NCBI GenBank assembly: GCA_016794345.1
Contig: JAEUKE010000258.1
Coordinates: 111,527 to 175,526 of the forward strand
Reading direction: 5' to 3'
DNA length: 64,000 nucleotides
DNA from: Myxococcales bacterium
GTDB taxonomy: Bacteria; Myxococcota_A; Polyangia; Polyangiales; Polyangiaceae
Part shown: in pieces, positions 33,223 through 42,468 of the stretch
How positions within the stretch are numbered: the first letter of the stretch is position 1
Layout: every line of letters begins with the position of its first letter
Program-made: the position numbers and the translations under genes
The notes under the pieces: model-generated
What the model saw: only the letters and a program-made list of their open reading frames with translations
What the model was told of the DNA's origin: nothing
Databases searched by the model: none

Positions 33223-35307
33223 CTAACGCCTGAGCGAGATCGCGATGACGAGGGCGGTCACGACGAGGAGCGCCCCGATGCCGATGCCGATGAGCAGCGC
33301 CACCGCGCCCCCGAGCTTCTTCCCCTTGCCCTTGGGTCGCCAGAGGGCGGCTTCGTTGGGCGCCTCGGGGCGGACCGACGGTCGGTCCTCGGGGAGCTTG
33401 ACGGGCAAAAGCTCGGTCGTGGGCTTGCGGGCGGGCGCGGAGGGCTCGTCGAGCGGGATGGACGGCGCAGGCGGCGCGGCAGGGATCACCGGCACCGCCA
33501 CCCCAGCCCCGCCGGGAGGCGACGACGCGAGCGGAATCGGAGACGGCTTGGCAGGCGGCACCGGCGCGGCGGCACGGGCGCGTTGCGCCTCCTGGATGGC
33601 CTTCTCGGTCTCGTCCGAGTCGATCCGCATCGTGTCGCCGAGCGCATCGATCCGCTTCGGCGCGCTCGGCCCGGGGTTCGGGGCGAGGAGAGTGGGCTCG
33701 ACGCTCTCGGGGCCCGCCATCGAGGGCAAACCGCCGATCTTCGGACCCGGCGAGTTGGCGGGCGGCGGCGGCGGCAACGCGAGGGCCTTGGCCATCGCCT
33801 CTTCGGCGAGGGACATGCGCGCGTCCGGCGCCGTCGGCGGCTTCACGACCGTGGCCGCTTCGTCGTCATCGCTCGAGGCGGGCGGGACCTCCGACTGCAG
33901 CGTCTGCGAGAGCGCGCTCGCGGCTGGTGACGGCGGCCGGGCCGGGCTCACGACCGGCACCGCCGGCTGCGGTCGGGCCACGGGCGCCCGCCCCACCACC
34001 GACGCGCCCGTCGCCGAGGCGTTCACCACGGCGGCCGGCCGCGCGCCGTCCGTTCGGTGTGTCGGCGACGGGTCGGTCGACGGGAGCGGGCCGGAAGGCA
34101 CACGCGCCGTGGCCGCCGGCATCGACTTCTGCGCGGGCTCGGCCGGCAGCGGCGGCAGCTCGGGCGGGAAGATGTCGTCCGGCACCTCGATGTTGAGCGT
34201 GGGGAACGGGTTCGCCTCCGCCTTCGTGACCTCCGCCGCGGCCGCTTGCACAGCCGGCTTGGCGACCGCCGGGGCGCCCGCGGCGGGCCGCGGCCGCTGG
34301 GCGGCCTGGGGAGGCGGCTGCGGCTCGAGCACCAGGGTCTTGGTGACGATACCGTCAGGTTCCTTGACGGTGGCCGGGCCGGCGAGCTTCGGGAGCATGG
34401 CGAGGAGATCGAACGCGAGCTCCTCCGCGCTCTGCTGCCGCTCCGACGGCCACTTCGCGAGCGCGCGCATGATGAGCCGCTCGAGATCGCGGTTGATGGT
34501 GGGCAAGAAGTCCGAAGGCGGTCGCGGCGGCTCGTTCACGTGCCGCATGACGACCTGCATCGGCGTCTCGCCGGTGAAGGGCACGCGCCCGGTGATGAGC
34601 TCGTACAGGAGGACGCCACACGCGTAGATATCCGTGCGCGCGTCCACCGACTCCGCGCGCCCTTGCTCGGGCGCCATGTAAGCGGGCGTGCCGACGATCG
34701 TGCCGACGCGCGTGAGCATCGACTTCTCCTGGGTGATCGGCTCGATGCGCGAGTCGACCGGGGCTCCCGGCTCGTCGTCCAGGATCTTCGCGATGCCGAA
34801 GTCGAGCACCTTCACGAAGTCCGTCGGGTTCATCCCCGGGACCGGCGGCGGCACCCCGGGCGGCTGCCGGACGAGCATGATGTTGTCGGGCTTCAGATCG
34901 CGGTGGACGATCGACTGCTCGTGCGCCGCGGAGAGCGCCCGGCAGACCTGGACCACGATCTGCACCGCGCGCGGCTCCGGGATCTTGCGCTCCCGATGGA
35001 GGAGCATCGCCAGGTCCTGGCCCTGGAGCAGCTCCATCACCATGAACACGTAGCCCTGGTCGACGCCGAACTCGACGATCTGCACCGTGTTCGGGTGCTT
35101 GAGCATCGACGCCGCCTTGGCCTCGCGACGGAAACGCCGGACGAACCGGCTCTCCTTCGCGAGGTCGGGGTTCATGATCTTGACCGCGAGCTCGGTCTTG
35201 TTTCTGTCGACCCCGCGATAAACGGTCGCCATGCCGCCTTCCCCGATCACACCCGTGATCCGGAAACGGTCGGCTAGGTTCAGGCCGATGAGAGAGTGAT
35301 CGGACAT
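33223..35307 (-). CDS. Membrane-anchored Ser/Thr protein kinase (PknB/Hanks type)
   Basis: 694 residues. Kinase domain at about 12-290: glycine loop IGEGGMATVYRG (21-32), Lys43 in AVKIM, catalytic HRDLKPDN (135-142), DFG 169-171 and APE 212-214, with TRVGTIVGTPAYMAPEQ as activation segment. A long Pro/Ala-rich disordered region (about 310-660) with many Ser/Thr follows, then one membrane helix near the C-terminus (GGAVALLIGIGIGALLVVTALVIA) and a short basic end. With the helix at the end there is essentially no extracytoplasmic sensor, so input must come from partners or the disordered region. Many myxobacterial kinases feed FHA proteins such as the activator at 20756. Confidence 0.95.
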   Translation of the reverse strand: MSDHSLIGLNLADRFRITGVIGEGGMATVYRGVDRNKTELAVKIMNPDLAKESRFVRRFRREAKAASMLKHPNTVQIVEFGVDQGYVFMVMELLQGQDLAMLLHRERKIPEPRAVQIVVQVCRALSAAHEQSIVHRDLKPDNIMLVRQPPGVPPPVPGMNPTDFVKVLDFGIAKILDDEPGAPVDSRIEPITQEKSMLTRVGTIVGTPAYMAPEQGRAESVDARTDIYACGVLLYELITGRVPFTGETPMQVVMRHVNEPPRPPSDFLPTINRDLERLIMRALAKWPSERQQSAEELAFDLLAMLPKLAGPATVKEPDGIVTKTLVLEPQPPPQAAQRPRPAAGAPAVAKPAVQAAAAEVTKAEANPFPTLNIEVPDDIFPPELPPLPAEPAQKSMPAATARVPSGPLPSTDPSPTHRTDGARPAAVVNASATGASVVGRAPVARPQPAVPVVSPARPPSPAASALSQTLQSEVPPASSDDDEAATVVKPPTAPDARMSLAEEAMAKALALPPPPPANSPGPKIGGLPSMAGPESVEPTLLAPNPGPSAPKRIDALGDTMRIDSDETEKAIQEAQRARAAAPVPPAKPSPIPLASSPPGGAGVAVPVIPAAPPAPSIPLDEPSAPARKPTTELLPVKLPEDRPSVRPEAPNEAALWRPKGKGKKLGGAVALLIGIGIGALLVVTALVIAISLRR

Positions 35308-35391
35308 GGGCCGAGGGACGGAAACCCGACGCGAGGATACACGAGGCGGCCCGTGCGCGCGCCCTTTTGCAAACGAGAAGTCGGAGGTGCG

Positions 35392-36108
35392 TCAGCCTCG
35401 CAGAACGGATAGCCTGGCGGTCGCGTCGCACCAGCGCCGGACGACGTCCGCCACCCCGGTCAGGCCGTCGAGCACGATGTCGGCCTTGGCTGCGAGCAGG
35501 CGCTCGCGCGTGGAGAACGGGCTCGGCACCCCGATGACGCGGCAGCCGGCCGATCGTGCGCACTCCACGTCCTGCGCGCCGTCCCCCACCATGACGAGCG
35601 CCGAGGGCTCGAGGCCGAGCTTCTTGGCGATGGCGTGGAGCGGTCCCGGCGCGGGCTTCTTCTCCGGGCCGTCGCCGCCGGCGTAGAGCGCGCGGAACCG
35701 GGTCCGCACCCCGAGCGCGGCGAGGATGGCCTCGGTCACGTTGCGCGCCTTGTTCGTGCAGAGGCAGATCGGCAGGCCCAGCTCCGCGACCCGATCGAGG
35801 ACGTCGGGCGCGCCGTCCATCCATTTCGTGAAGTCCACCGGATGGTCGACGTGGTAGGCCAGGAACCGCTCGACCAGGTCGTCGACGGCCGGATCGGCCT
35901 CTGCGAGCTTGCTCGCCCGCGCCAGGAGCGAGCGCGCGCCATCGCCGACGTAGGTCGAGATCACGCTGACCGGGAGCGCGTTTCGGCCCGTCCCGAGGAG
36001 CGCGTGATTCACGGCCGCTGCGATGTCCCCCCGGCTGTCGATCAACGTCCCGTCGAGGTCGAAGACGACCGCGGCGGGGGTGAGCTCTTTGCCGGTCAAC
36101 GCTACCAC
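35392..36108 (-). CDS. gph: HAD hydrolase, phosphoglycolate phosphatase-like
   Basis: 238 residues. Motif I VVFDLDGTLIDSRGD (nucleophile Asp at about 17), cap domain of helices at about 25-90, motif II CLCTNK, motif III Lys in GPEKKPAPGPL, motif IV MVGDGAQDVECARSAG. This order and the small alpha cap are those of Gph/PGPase enzymes, which clear 2-phosphoglycolate made by DNA repair; other small phosphomonoesters are possible. It is preceded by a perfect palindrome at 36151-36182 and followed by the kinase gene on the same strand after a gap. Confidence 0.85.
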   Translation of the reverse strand: MVALTGKELTPAAVVFDLDGTLIDSRGDIAAAVNHALLGTGRNALPVSVISTYVGDGARSLLARASKLAEADPAVDDLVERFLAYHVDHPVDFTKWMDGAPDVLDRVAELGLPICLCTNKARNVTEAILAALGVRTRFRALYAGGDGPEKKPAPGPLHAIAKKLGLEPSALVMVGDGAQDVECARSAGCRVIGVPSPFSTRERLLAAKADIVLDGLTGVADVVRRWCDATARLSVLRG

Positions 36109-36150
36109 GGCTCCACCTTACCCCCATCTCCCCCTTTCCAGGAAGTGGAC

Positions 36151-36182
36151 GCCCAATTCGTTTGAGACCAAACGAATTGGGC
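36151..36182. promoter_or_regulatory. Perfect 13-bp inverted repeat, operator or terminator
   Basis: Arms 36151-36163 (GCCCAATTCGTTT) and 36170-36182 are exact reverse complements around GAGACC. The AT-rich core AATTCGTTT is unusual for this GC-rich DNA. It sits 20 bp after the sulfatase-like gene stop and 43 bp before the HAD start (both minus strand). Without a T run it fits an operator at least as well as a terminator. Confidence 0.75.
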
Positions 36183-36201
36183 ATGCCGGGCGAGCGAGCG
36201 G

Positions 36202-38481
36202 TCAGCGCTTCTTTCCGGTTACCTTCACCTCGCGGAGGCGCGCACGGAACGCGGCGAAGCGCTCCTTCATGTCCTTGAGCCCCTCGGCGCCGGCGTCGGC
36301 CAGATCGCGCTCCTCGCCGGGATCCGACGCGAGATCGTAGAGCGAGAAGCGGCCGTCCCCGGCGACGATGAGCTTCTTGTCCTCGTGGATGAGCGCGCGC
36401 CGCGCGTCGTTGTAGGGCCCGGCAGGCATGTCGACGTAGACGTCGCGGGTCGCCGGCTCCTTTCCGGGCGGCAGGTAGAGGTCGACGGCGAGCGACTGCC
36501 CGGACACGAAGTCGTTGCCCTGGTCACCCTTGGGCGGCGGCGCCGGGGCGTGCATCAGCTCGAGGACGGTGGGGACGAGATCGACGAGGCTCCGGCGCGC
36601 CTTGATCCGTCGCGCCGCCACCCCGGGCACGTGCACGAGCAGCGGGACACGCACGAGCGGCTCCCAGACCTCGAAGCCGTGCCGGTACATGCCGTGCTCC
36701 CCGAACGCCTCGCCGTGATCGCTCGTGAGGACGATGGCCGTGCGCTTGCCGAACGGCGAGGCGTCGATCGCCGCGAGGAGCCGGCCGATGTGTTTGTCGG
36801 TGAACGCGATCTCTCCGTCGTACAGGTCGCGAGCGGAGTTGCCGAAGTCGATGCCCTCGTGCCGGAGGTAGTCGGCGTGAGGATCGAGGTAGTGCACCCA
36901 GAGGAAGAAGGGGCCCTTGGTGTTCTCTTCTTTGCCCAGCTGGGCGATCGCGGCGTCCGTCAGCTCCGCGCTGGTCGCCTTCGTGTCCACGTCCCACGGG
37001 GCATCTTTCGGGGGCGCGGCGCTGAAGTCGAGGACGTCGAAGCCGCGCTCGAGCCCGCCCCACACGTCGAAGTAGCGGTGACCGTGCACGCCGATCGTGC
37101 GGACGCCCGCCTTCTGGAGGCGCTCCGCCAGGAAGGTGTCTTCGGGGCCGAACTTGTTGAAGTGGCCCCAGTTGCGGTTCGTCTCCTCGCCGTATTTCCC
37201 GATGAGCATCGGGCCGATCGACTTGCCGGTGTAGCTCGCGAGCGAATACGCGCGCTCGAACACGACCGACCGCGCCGCGAGCGCGTCGATGTTGGGCGAG
37301 ATGGGGCGCTCGTAGCCCATGTACCCGAGGTCGAAGCGGAGCGTGTCGACGCTGATGAGGACCACGTTGAGGTCCTTCGGCACGAGCCGCTCGTCGACGC
37401 GGGCCGCTTCGGGCGAGGGCGCGAGGGAGTCGATGACACGCTTGGTGAGATCCGCCCCCGAGCAGTCCTCGTCGACACCGTTGTCGAGGATCTCCTCGGC
37501 GCCGGGATACACGCCGGGCGCCTTGTCGTCGCAGTCACCGCCGCCAAAGCCCGCTCCGAAGCCGTCTTTGTCGCGGTCGGTGAGCTTGCGCAGCGGCGAG
37601 AGAAGCAGCTTCGTCAGCGGAGCGCCGCGCTCGATGGCGAGCGCGAGATCCCCGCTCGCGGTCATCCGTGCGGACGAGCGCGCGACCAGCGCGAGCGGTC
37701 CGACGGCCAGGGCCGCGAGCGAGACGAGCATGAAGAGCGACGGCGAGCGCGGCGGCTTGGCGACGCTCTGCGCGAAGGTCGCGGCGAGCGCGATGACGGA
37801 GAGCTCGGCGACCGCGCGAAGATCGAGCTCCGGACGCTTGAAGATGCCGTAGATGCCGAGCGCGCCGCCCTCGCCGGAGACGGTGCCGCTCATCATCCCG
37901 AAGGTGAACAGGCCCGCCGCGAGGAGAAGCGCCGCGCCGCCCGTGAACGCAGGGTCCACGAACACGGGCCGCGCCTCCGCCAGCCTCGCCAGGAGGCGCC
38001 TGAGCGGCGGGACGAACGCGAGCGTGATCACCGACAAGAGGAGCGCGAGCCCGATGGTCCCGCCGACGGCCGCGAGACCGGCCAGGCGCGGGCCTACGGC
38101 GAGCCCGAGCACGACGCGCCCGAGCTGCGCGGAGCCGGTCATCCACAAGAAGCCGGCGAGCACGGCCAGCGGGACGAAGGCGGCGAAGCTCGCCTGCTTC
38201 CCGGGCCCGACGCCGCGGAGCTCGGCGATGGAACCGGAGAGGCTGGGCGGCGCCGCAGGCGAGACGAAGAAGCCGAACGCCCAGGCGCCGAACGCGACCG
38301 GCAGCGCGACGACCGCGACGAGGGCGAAGGTCGTGATCCACAGGTCGACCCAGCCGGGCGCGTGTGGACCTGCCGCGGCCCGCGCCCAGACGCCCTCGAG
38401 CGCGGAGCACCCGAGCGCCGCGAGCGCGCCGCCGAAGAGCGCGTGCGCGAGCCGCCTCAGGATCTCTGCCGGGCGCTTCAC
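36202..38481 (-). CDS. Membrane sulfatase-like enzyme with MopE-type metal-binding insert
   Basis: 759 residues from GTG 38481, which overlaps the xerC stop as GTGA. About seven membrane helices span residues 10-290. A linker at 302-341 reads DRDKDGFGAGF, GGDCDD, APGVYPGAEE and DNGVDEDCSG, the Asp-rich Ca/Cu-binding unit known from MopE-like proteins. The sulfatase/alkaline-phosphatase-like domain (370-745) has ISVDTLRFD (metal Asp379), YTGKS at 417-421 as probable Thr nucleophile, and LTSDHGEAFGEHG. The Cys-x-Pro-x-Arg of formylglycine sulfatases is absent, so a phospho-group transferase or hydrolase of the LtaS/phosphoethanolamine transferase type is more likely than a true sulfatase. Confidence 0.85.
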   Translation of the reverse strand: MKRPAEILRRLAHALFGGALAALGCSALEGVWARAAAGPHAPGWVDLWITTFALVAVVALPVAFGAWAFGFFVSPAAPPSLSGSIAELRGVGPGKQASFAAFVPLAVLAGFLWMTGSAQLGRVVLGLAVGPRLAGLAAVGGTIGLALLLSVITLAFVPPLRRLLARLAEARPVFVDPAFTGGAALLLAAGLFTFGMMSGTVSGEGGALGIYGIFKRPELDLRAVAELSVIALAATFAQSVAKPPRSPSLFMLVSLAALAVGPLALVARSSARMTASGDLALAIERGAPLTKLLLSPLRKLTDRDKDGFGAGFGGGDCDDKAPGVYPGAEEILDNGVDEDCSGADLTKRVIDSLAPSPEAARVDERLVPKDLNVVLISVDTLRFDLGYMGYERPISPNIDALAARSVVFERAYSLASYTGKSIGPMLIGKYGEETNRNWGHFNKFGPEDTFLAERLQKAGVRTIGVHGHRYFDVWGGLERGFDVLDFSAAPPKDAPWDVDTKATSAELTDAAIAQLGKEENTKGPFFLWVHYLDPHADYLRHEGIDFGNSARDLYDGEIAFTDKHIGRLLAAIDASPFGKRTAIVLTSDHGEAFGEHGMYRHGFEVWEPLVRVPLLVHVPGVAARRIKARRSLVDLVPTVLELMHAPAPPPKGDQGNDFVSGQSLAVDLYLPPGKEPATRDVYVDMPAGPYNDARRALIHEDKKLIVAGDGRFSLYDLASDPGEERDLADAGAEGLKDMKERFAAFRARLREVKVTGKKR

Positions 38482-39407
38482 GGCCGCTTCCCTCGCGCGA
38501 GCGGGTGCGCCTCGTCGTAGACACGCAGGATGCGATCCATCGAGACGTGGGTGTAGCGCTGCGTCGTCGCGAGGCTCGCGTGACCCAGCATTTCTTGGAT
38601 GCTGCGCAGATCGGCCCCGCCCTCGAGCATGTGGGTCGCGCACGTGTGACGGAGCGCGTGCGGGTGTACGTCCGATCGGCCCGCGCCCAACATGCCCGCG
38701 CGCTTGACGAGGCGCTGGACGAAGCGGACCGTCACCCGGGCGCCGCGAGCCGTCAGGAAGATCGCCTGGCTCCCGGACGTGTCGAGCTCCGGCCGCACCA
38801 CCAGGTACCTCTCGAGCGCGGCGAGCGCGGTCGAGCCGATGGGGACGCGACGCTCCTTGTTGCCCTTGCCGATCACGCGGGCCTCCGCGCTCGCGACGTC
38901 GACCGAGCCGAGATCGAGCGACACGATCTCGGAGACGCGGAGCCCGCTGGAATAGAGGAGCTCGAGCAGCGCCCGGTCGCGGAGCGCCGCCGCGTCGTCC
39001 CCGTCGCTCGCGCGGCCGGCCGTCTCCACGACGCTCGCGGCCGCGTCGACGTTGAGCACGGTCGGGAGCTTGCGGCGAACACGTGGCAGCACCAGGGCCG
39101 CGGCAGGGCTGTGTTTGACCGCGCCTCGCTTGAGGAGGTGACGATAGAAGGCCCGCACGGCCGCGATCTTCCGCGCGATGCTGGCCGTGGCGTGAGTCTT
39201 GGTGAGCTCCGCCAGCCAGCGGCGCAACACCATGACGTCGATGTCGGATGGTGTCTTCGCGTTGGGCCGCGCGACCTCCACGAAGGCCTTCAGCTGCGCG
39301 AGATCACGGCGGTAAGCCGCGAGGGTGTGCGGAGACGCTCGGCGCTCTCGCTCGAGCGCTGCGAGGAACGCCTCGAGCGCTGCCTCGAGCCCGCTCTCCG
39401 CCTGCAT
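38478..39407 (-). CDS. xerC: Tyrosine recombinase XerC
   Basis: 309 residues from ATG 39407 (AGGGGAAG just upstream; the frame is open further but unconserved). SAM-like N-terminal DNA-binding domain at about 8-95 (SPHTLAAYRRDLAQLKAFVE). Catalytic domain with Arg in LLYSSGLRVSEIVSL, Lys in GKGNKERRVPI, HALRHTCATHML (HxxR), LGHASLATTQRYTHV with His and the nucleophile Tyr. This is chromosomal Xer type rather than phage integrase in length and motif content; XerD would act with it at dif. No att sites or phage genes are nearby. It overlaps the next gene by 4 bp. Confidence 0.92.
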   Translation of the reverse strand: MQAESGLEAALEAFLAALERERRASPHTLAAYRRDLAQLKAFVEVARPNAKTPSDIDVMVLRRWLAELTKTHATASIARKIAAVRAFYRHLLKRGAVKHSPAAALVLPRVRRKLPTVLNVDAAASVVETAGRASDGDDAAALRDRALLELLYSSGLRVSEIVSLDLGSVDVASAEARVIGKGNKERRVPIGSTALAALERYLVVRPELDTSGSQAIFLTARGARVTVRFVQRLVKRAGMLGAGRSDVHPHALRHTCATHMLEGGADLRSIQEMLGHASLATTQRYTHVSMDRILRVYDEAHPLARGKRP

Positions 39408-39491
39408 CTTCCCCTGGCTACCACTCGCGCGCGGACGAGGGAAGTTTCCCGGCGGTTGACGACCGACACCACACCGCGCTGTCATCCCCGC

Positions 39492-40436
39492 ATGACGCCC
39501 TTACGGAACCGTTGTGGACGCCGGCTCGAGACGGCCGCCCTCGTCGCGGCCCTCGCTTGTCTCGGCGTGCTGACCGGCTGCGAGCAGAAGGGAGCCAACG
39601 AGCCCAAAGCGGTCAGCATCGACCAAGGCTCGTCGGCGCAGCGCTACCCGGCGATGCTGGAGCGCTCGAACCAGAAGATCCGGGATCGGGAGGCCAAGGC
39701 GAAGGAGGCGAGCGCCAAGCTCCCCACCGCCATCGACAAGATCAACGAGACCGACTGGGCCCTCGTCGAGAAGATCGTCGAGGCGTCCGACAAGGCCGGC
39801 CAGGACGGCGGCTACGGCGCCGCGATGCGCGAGCTCGAAGGCGCCCGCACCTTCTACGACGAGGAGCGCGAGCCCATCGTCCGCAAGGTGGGCGGCTCGG
39901 CCCAATACGTCGTGAAGCAGAAGGGCTGCGACGCCGACGTGTACGGCGCCGTGAACCAGGGCCTGAAAGACGCGGTCGACGAGCGCATGCGCGAGCGGCT
40001 CCGCGCTTCGAATGACGCGTTTGTCCTCATCGCTCGCCACGAGGAGGCGCTCGGCAAGAAGAACGTCCCCGCGCTCGAGGAGCTGGCCGACGAGATCGCC
40101 CAGACGAGCTACACGGTCAACGTCGAGATGCCCGAAGCGAAGGAGCAGCTCGAGGCCGTGCTCTCGGGCGCGAGCGACGCGCGGAGCGCGCTCAACTCCT
40201 TCATCGCGGAGGAGAAGGAGTACGCGGCGGACGCGAAGCGCAAGCCGGCGGAGAAGCAGGCCTCGGACGCGCGCATCAAGAACGCGGAGGCGCAGCTCCA
40301 GGCGCTCGAGAAGGCCGAGACCGACGCCAAGGAGAACCTGAAGGATCTCGAGCAGCGCGCGAAGGACCTGGAGAAGGCCTACGACGACGGCCTCTCCAAG
40401 CTGAAGGACGCGATCAGCGCGAAGAAACCGAAGTGA
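39492..40436 (+). CDS. Coiled-coil lipoprotein
   Basis: 314 residues from ATG 39492; the long upstream extension of the frame is antisense to xerC. Signal ending LGVLTGCEQK with lipobox Cys. The mature protein is almost all helix with heptad-like charged segments (KIRDREAKAKEASAKLPTAI, QLQALEKAETDAKENLKDLE, AKDLEKAYDDGLSKLKDAI). The single Cys pair candidate is C in KQKGCDAD. Function unknown; long periplasmic coiled coils often span or tether envelope layers. The stop overlaps the start of a lipid kinase (GTGA), suggesting a shared envelope-lipid role. Confidence 0.8.
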   Translation: MTPLRNRCGRRLETAALVAALACLGVLTGCEQKGANEPKAVSIDQGSSAQRYPAMLERSNQKIRDREAKAKEASAKLPTAIDKINETDWALVEKIVEASDKAGQDGGYGAAMRELEGARTFYDEEREPIVRKVGGSAQYVVKQKGCDADVYGAVNQGLKDAVDERMRERLRASNDAFVLIARHEEALGKKNVPALEELADEIAQTSYTVNVEMPEAKEQLEAVLSGASDARSALNSFIAEEKEYAADAKRKPAEKQASDARIKNAEAQLQALEKAETDAKENLKDLEQRAKDLEKAYDDGLSKLKDAISAKKPK

Positions 40437-41386
40437 GCCTTCGACCCTTGCTCATCGTGAACCCCAAAGCCGGCGCCGGGCGCGCCGGCGAGGGGCTCGA
40501 CGGCTTCCTCCGCGTGGTGGAGGGTGCGCTCGGTCCGCTCGACGTGGCGAAGACGACCGCGCCGCGTCACGCGGTGGATATCGCGGAGACCGCGGCGCGC
40601 GAAGGTCGGGAGGTCGTGATCGCCACGGGCGGGGACGGCTCGATCCACGAGGTCGCCAACGGGCTGCTCCGCGCGCGGGAGGCCGGCTTCACGCAAGCAG
40701 CGCTCGGCATCATCGGCCGCGGCACCGGCGGGGACCTCTGCCGCACGCTCGGCCTCGAGCACCGGCTCGAGCGCTACTTGTCGGCCATCGCGGCGCGGCG
40801 GCCGCGCTCGATCGACGTGGGCCGATTCTCCTACGTCAGCCCGGAGGGCGAGCGGTCGACCTCGTACTTCGTGAACATCCTCTCAGCCGGGCTCGGCGGC
40901 CTCGTCGACAGCTACGTTCACCGTCACTCGCGGTGGGCAGGCGGCAAGGTGGGCTACTTCATCGCCTCGGCCGAGGCGCTCATCAAGAGCGAGATCGGCG
41001 TCTTGAAGATCCGCGTGGAGCACGAGGGCAAGACCCGCGAGGAGGAGATCGTCACCCGCCAGATCGCCATCTGCAACGGGCGCTACTTCGGCTCGGGCAT
41101 GTTCGTCGCGCCGATGGCCTCGGTGGAAGACGGCGTCTTCGAGGTCGTGGACCTCGGGAAGGCCTCCAAGCTCAAGTTCGCGGCGAGCGGCTCGGCGATT
41201 TACTCGGGCCGCCACCTCCAGAGCCCCGACGTGTCGCACTTCTCGTGCCAGAAGATCTCGATCGAGGTCCTGAACGAGCGCGCCCGCTCGACCTTCCTGC
41301 TCGACGTCGACGGCGAGCCCCTCGGCAGCCCGCCGCTCGAGCTCGAGGTCGTGCCCAAGGCCCTGCCGGTTCTCCTGCCGGTCTAG
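40433..41386 (+). CDS. Diacylglycerol/lipid kinase (YegS/DagK family)
   Basis: 317 residues; GTG start overlaps the previous stop. The nucleotide-binding lobe begins LLIVNPKAGAGRAGEG, and the catalytic-core motif is VVIATGGDGSIHEVANGLL (GGDG at about 64-67) followed by LGIIGRGTGGDLCRTL, where GTxND is more usual. The C-terminal beta lobe has YFVNILSAGLGGLVDSYV and ICNGRYFGSGMFVAP and the end DGEPLGSPPLELEVVP. Enzymes of this family phosphorylate diacylglycerol, sphingosine-like bases or similar lipids. The substrate cannot be fixed from sequence. Confidence 0.9.
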   Translation: MSLRPLLIVNPKAGAGRAGEGLDGFLRVVEGALGPLDVAKTTAPRHAVDIAETAAREGREVVIATGGDGSIHEVANGLLRAREAGFTQAALGIIGRGTGGDLCRTLGLEHRLERYLSAIAARRPRSIDVGRFSYVSPEGERSTSYFVNILSAGLGGLVDSYVHRHSRWAGGKVGYFIASAEALIKSEIGVLKIRVEHEGKTREEEIVTRQIAICNGRYFGSGMFVAPMASVEDGVFEVVDLGKASKLKFAASGSAIYSGRHLQSPDVSHFSCQKISIEVLNERARSTFLLDVDGEPLGSPPLELEVVPKALPVLLPV

Positions 41387-41437
41387 AGCCAAAGTCGCGG
41401 CTCGACATTCCGTCCGGTCGACGGTAACTCATGTCGA

Positions 41438-42466
41438 ATGCAGCTCGTGGCCTGGGGAGGGTTTCTCCTCCTCGTCGCGTTCTTCCTCGCGCTCGACCTG
41501 GGTGTCTTCCACAAAGAAGACAAAGAGGTCTCCACGAAGAGCGCGCTCGCGTGGATGGTGGTGTGGTTCGTCGTCGCCCTCGGCTTCAACGGCTTCGTCT
41601 ACTACGGCTACGAGCACCACATCCTTGGCCTCGGGCTCGACCCCGCTTCCGAGCCGACCGGGAAGGACGCCGCGCTCAAGTTCCTTACCGGGTACGTCGT
41701 CGAGATGAGCCTCAGTCTCGACAACATCTTCGTCATCGCGCTCGTCTTCCGGTTCTTCAAGGTGCCGCCCGTCTACCAGCACCGCGTGCTGTTCTGGGGC
41801 ATCCTCGGGGCCGTCTTCCTGCGCATCACGATGATCTTGCTCGGCGCGGCGCTCATCCGGAACTTCCATTTCACGATCTACATCTTCGGCGCCATCCTGG
41901 TTTACACCGCCCTGAAGATGGCGTTCTCCAAGGGTGAGGACGACTTCGATCCCGAGGACAGCACGGTCGTCAAATGGGCGCGCAAGCTCGTCGCCATCAG
42001 CCCGAAGATGGACGGGCACAACTTCTTCACCCACGTCGACGGCAAGCGGATGGCCACGCCGCTTTTCCTCGTCCTCGTGGTCGTCGAAGGTAGCGACATC
42101 GTCTTCGCCGTCGACAGCATCCCGGCGATCTTCGGCGTGACGACGGATCCGTTCATCGTCTTCACGTCGAACATCTTCGCCATCCTCGGTCTGCGCTCGC
42201 TCTACTTCGCCCTCGCGAGCCTGCTGCGTCAGTTCGTCTACCTGAAATACAGCCTCATCATCGTGCTCCTCTTCGTGGGCGTGAAGATGCTCGTCTCGAA
42301 GTGGTGGCACCCCTCCAGCCTCGTCTCGCTCGCGGTCATCCTGGGCCTGCTCGCGGCGGGCGTGGTCGCCAGCATCGTCTTCCGCAAGGAGGAGGACGAA
42401 GACGAGCCGAGCCCCGAGTCCAAGGCCGCCGCGGAGGCGGACGGCAGCGAGGCGAACGGAGGCTGA
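41438..42466 (+). CDS. TerC/Alx family membrane protein (long form)
   Basis: 342 residues with nine or so membrane helices. TerC motifs: the acidic intramembrane EMSLSLDNIFVIALVF (about 88-103) and VEGSDIVFAVDSIPAIFGVT (about 207-226), plus LRSLYFALASLL. The long form with DLGVFHK at the start belongs to the Alx-like branch linked to manganese export and metal loading of exported enzymes. The C-terminus is acidic (EEDEDEPSPES). No yybP-type riboswitch could be recognised in the 50-bp leader. It ends 2 bp before the start of the ketopantoate reductase-like gene. Confidence 0.92.
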   Translation: MQLVAWGGFLLLVAFFLALDLGVFHKEDKEVSTKSALAWMVVWFVVALGFNGFVYYGYEHHILGLGLDPASEPTGKDAALKFLTGYVVEMSLSLDNIFVIALVFRFFKVPPVYQHRVLFWGILGAVFLRITMILLGAALIRNFHFTIYIFGAILVYTALKMAFSKGEDDFDPEDSTVVKWARKLVAISPKMDGHNFFTHVDGKRMATPLFLVLVVVEGSDIVFAVDSIPAIFGVTTDPFIVFTSNIFAILGLRSLYFALASLLRQFVYLKYSLIIVLLFVGVKMLVSKWWHPSSLVSLAVILGLLAAGVVASIVFRKEEDEDEPSPESKAAAEADGSEANGG

Positions 42467-42468
42467 CG

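Noticed and set aside
38364..39491. Long open frame antisense to xerC leading into the coiled-coil lipoprotein gene
   Set aside because: The sequence before ATG 39492 has shadow-frame composition (Arg/Ala/Gly/Glu-rich) and a clean lipoprotein signal starts at that ATG.
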